This document shows positions 63,101 to 64,000 of a stretch of 64,000 nucleotides of DNA, in pieces. Positions within the stretch are counted from its first letter, which is position 1; each line of letters starts with the position of its first letter. Origin of the DNA: Gloeophyllum trabeum ATCC 11539 (lineage: Eukaryota > Basidiomycota > Agaricomycetes > Gloeophyllales > Gloeophyllaceae); the NCBI RefSeq assembly GCF_000344685.1, contig NW_006920421.1, forward strand, positions 1,490,272 to 1,554,271. Direction: 5' to 3'. The position numbers and the translations under genes were made by a program. Below the pieces are notes generated by a model. The model saw only the letters and a program-made list of their open reading frames with translations, made no database searches and was not told the DNA's origin.

Positions 63101-64000
63101 CATAGACATGCAATCTCACCTCGATGTGACTACAGCAAAATTCAGCGAATTTAGGCTTCTGTCGGGCTCCTTTCCGAGCTTGCGACACAGCGCGCTTGAC
63201 CATGGATAAGTCTGAAACGTCCATAGAGACGCTTTTGTTGACACGTGAAGCCTGAGACATGGGCTGCAAGGAGTGTTCCGACATGAGCTCCTAAGAGCAG
63301 ATGATGTTAGTGCCCGACGTTGCAAAGATGGTTCATTCGGTGACTTACAAGGATCATGCTACTATCCATGGCCGTCGATCGACCAGTAGACACTTTCGAG
63401 GGGCAGACAGCGTCACATAGAATCTTGTATCTGCAGGTAACATGTCTCCATATGGTCTGCTCCAATAAGTTCAGAACTGGCTTGACGCGCTTAGGTGTCT
63501 TCAAGCACCCGCGCAACTGTATGATGTGAGAGGCTGCATGTTACTGGGTGGCTCAGGCATACCTTGATCTCCGACTCCCGATTCGAAAAGTTTGGTGTCA
63601 GTGCCGGCTGGTACCTATTCGTGCTGGTACAGCTAAAGGCATTACTGAGCCCGTACTGACGGGGAAATACATATTTCGCAAGATGGCGGGAGTCATCGGC
63701 ACGCTTCCTTGGATTAGACAGCGCAGAATGCGCTTGGGTGTACTTCTGCAGTCGCGTGTAGGACGGCGCGATTCGGTTAAGCACGTCTGCTGAATAAATG
63801 AGCATTGACAGCCATGTATGCGGAGTCGAGAGCATACGCACGGTTTGGAGGTAGACCAATGATTATGTTAGATGACTGAGGGATAAATTTTGGTCTGGAA
63901 TAGAACATCCGTACTCGAACAAATGAAATATCTGCGGGAGTTCTATAGTGGAGTTTTAAGTGCATTACAAGTCCCCGACGAGACGCACTTACCTCTCACA
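60186..64000 (-). CDS. TERT: Telomerase reverse transcriptase, 5' end outside window
   Basis: Catalytic subunit of telomerase. The first visible part (from about 63950) reads FVRVRMFYSRPKFIPQSSNI with IIGLPPN, then YVFPRQYGLSNAFSC. RNA-binding-domain features follow: FLYWYFDSFLAPLLK and ILYFRHDDWQTLCEPLV. RT motifs: LGFSFVRLLPKETGVRPIVN (motif 1), LYFVKLDVQACFDTIDQA (A, first catalytic Asp), VVGIPQGSVLSALLCSFFYG (B'), VLLRLIDDYLFIT (C, two catalytic Asp) and FPWCGYLIDMKDLSV (E/primer grip). The C-terminal extension continues through MFQFTYATIRNRASSKIAKA and, after an intron, GTHAFHLILSRKPGAYSSLI, ending in QLRF with TGA 60186-60188. All three catalytic Asp residues are present. Over a dozen introns. 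The telomerase N-terminal part is missing because of the window edge. Confidence 0.94.

Overview
The window reads as a gene-dense chromosome segment of a filamentous basidiomycete, most likely an Agaricomycete. The evidence is many short GT-AG introns of about 48-75 nt, little intergenic space, and families typical of that group: a DUF6533-like and a DUF6534-like seven-helix membrane protein, a BTB protein, F-box proteins, a wax-synthase-like protein, a CsbD-like stress protein and a fungal P450. All gene models were spliced by eye from frame continuity and GT/AG sites. Outer ends are firmer than some internal junctions.

Layout. 0-12 kb is mostly secondary metabolism, transport and cell-surface genes: the 3' end of a cytochrome P450 (+), a 14-helix MFS drug/H+ antiporter (-), a GPI-anchored GH16 glucanase (-), a CsbD-like protein (-), a DUF6533-like membrane protein (+) and an acidic protein of unknown function (-). 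13-20 kb holds a sulfite-oxidase-type molybdopterin enzyme (+) and a DUF6534-like membrane protein (+), separated by 2.3 kb without a convincing gene.

20-38 kb is a housekeeping block: SUN-domain nuclear envelope protein (+), F-box protein (-), proline iminopeptidase (-), CRAL-TRIO/Sec14 lipid-transfer protein (+), chaperonin subunit CCT5 (-), PP2A catalytic subunit (+), eIF1A (+), amidohydrolase (+) and a secreted phytase-like esterase (-). CCT5 and PP2A are divergent from a 187-bp shared promoter.

40-51 kb holds an F-box/ankyrin protein (-) and a macro-domain ADP-ribose-binding protein (+) that are divergent, an MFS sugar transporter (+), the vacuolar TRP-type calcium channel YVC1 (-), and a YANK/STK32-type AGC kinase (+). 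52-58.7 kb holds a wax-synthase-like acyltransferase (+), a BTB protein (+) and an FAD monooxygenase (-).

58.9-59.8 kb is a 914-bp non-coding DNA transposon with 33-bp inverted ends, an 8-bp target duplication and subterminal TCCGGACA repeats, so hAT-like and non-autonomous. From 60.2 kb to the window edge lies most of telomerase reverse transcriptase (-), 5' end missing.

No tRNA, rRNA or CRISPR was seen. The most interesting signals are the intact small transposon, a PP2A stop codon carried by its own last exon, and two probable micro-exons of 7 and 9 nt. I saw no obviously new multi-gene system; this looks like an ordinary fungal chromosome segment.
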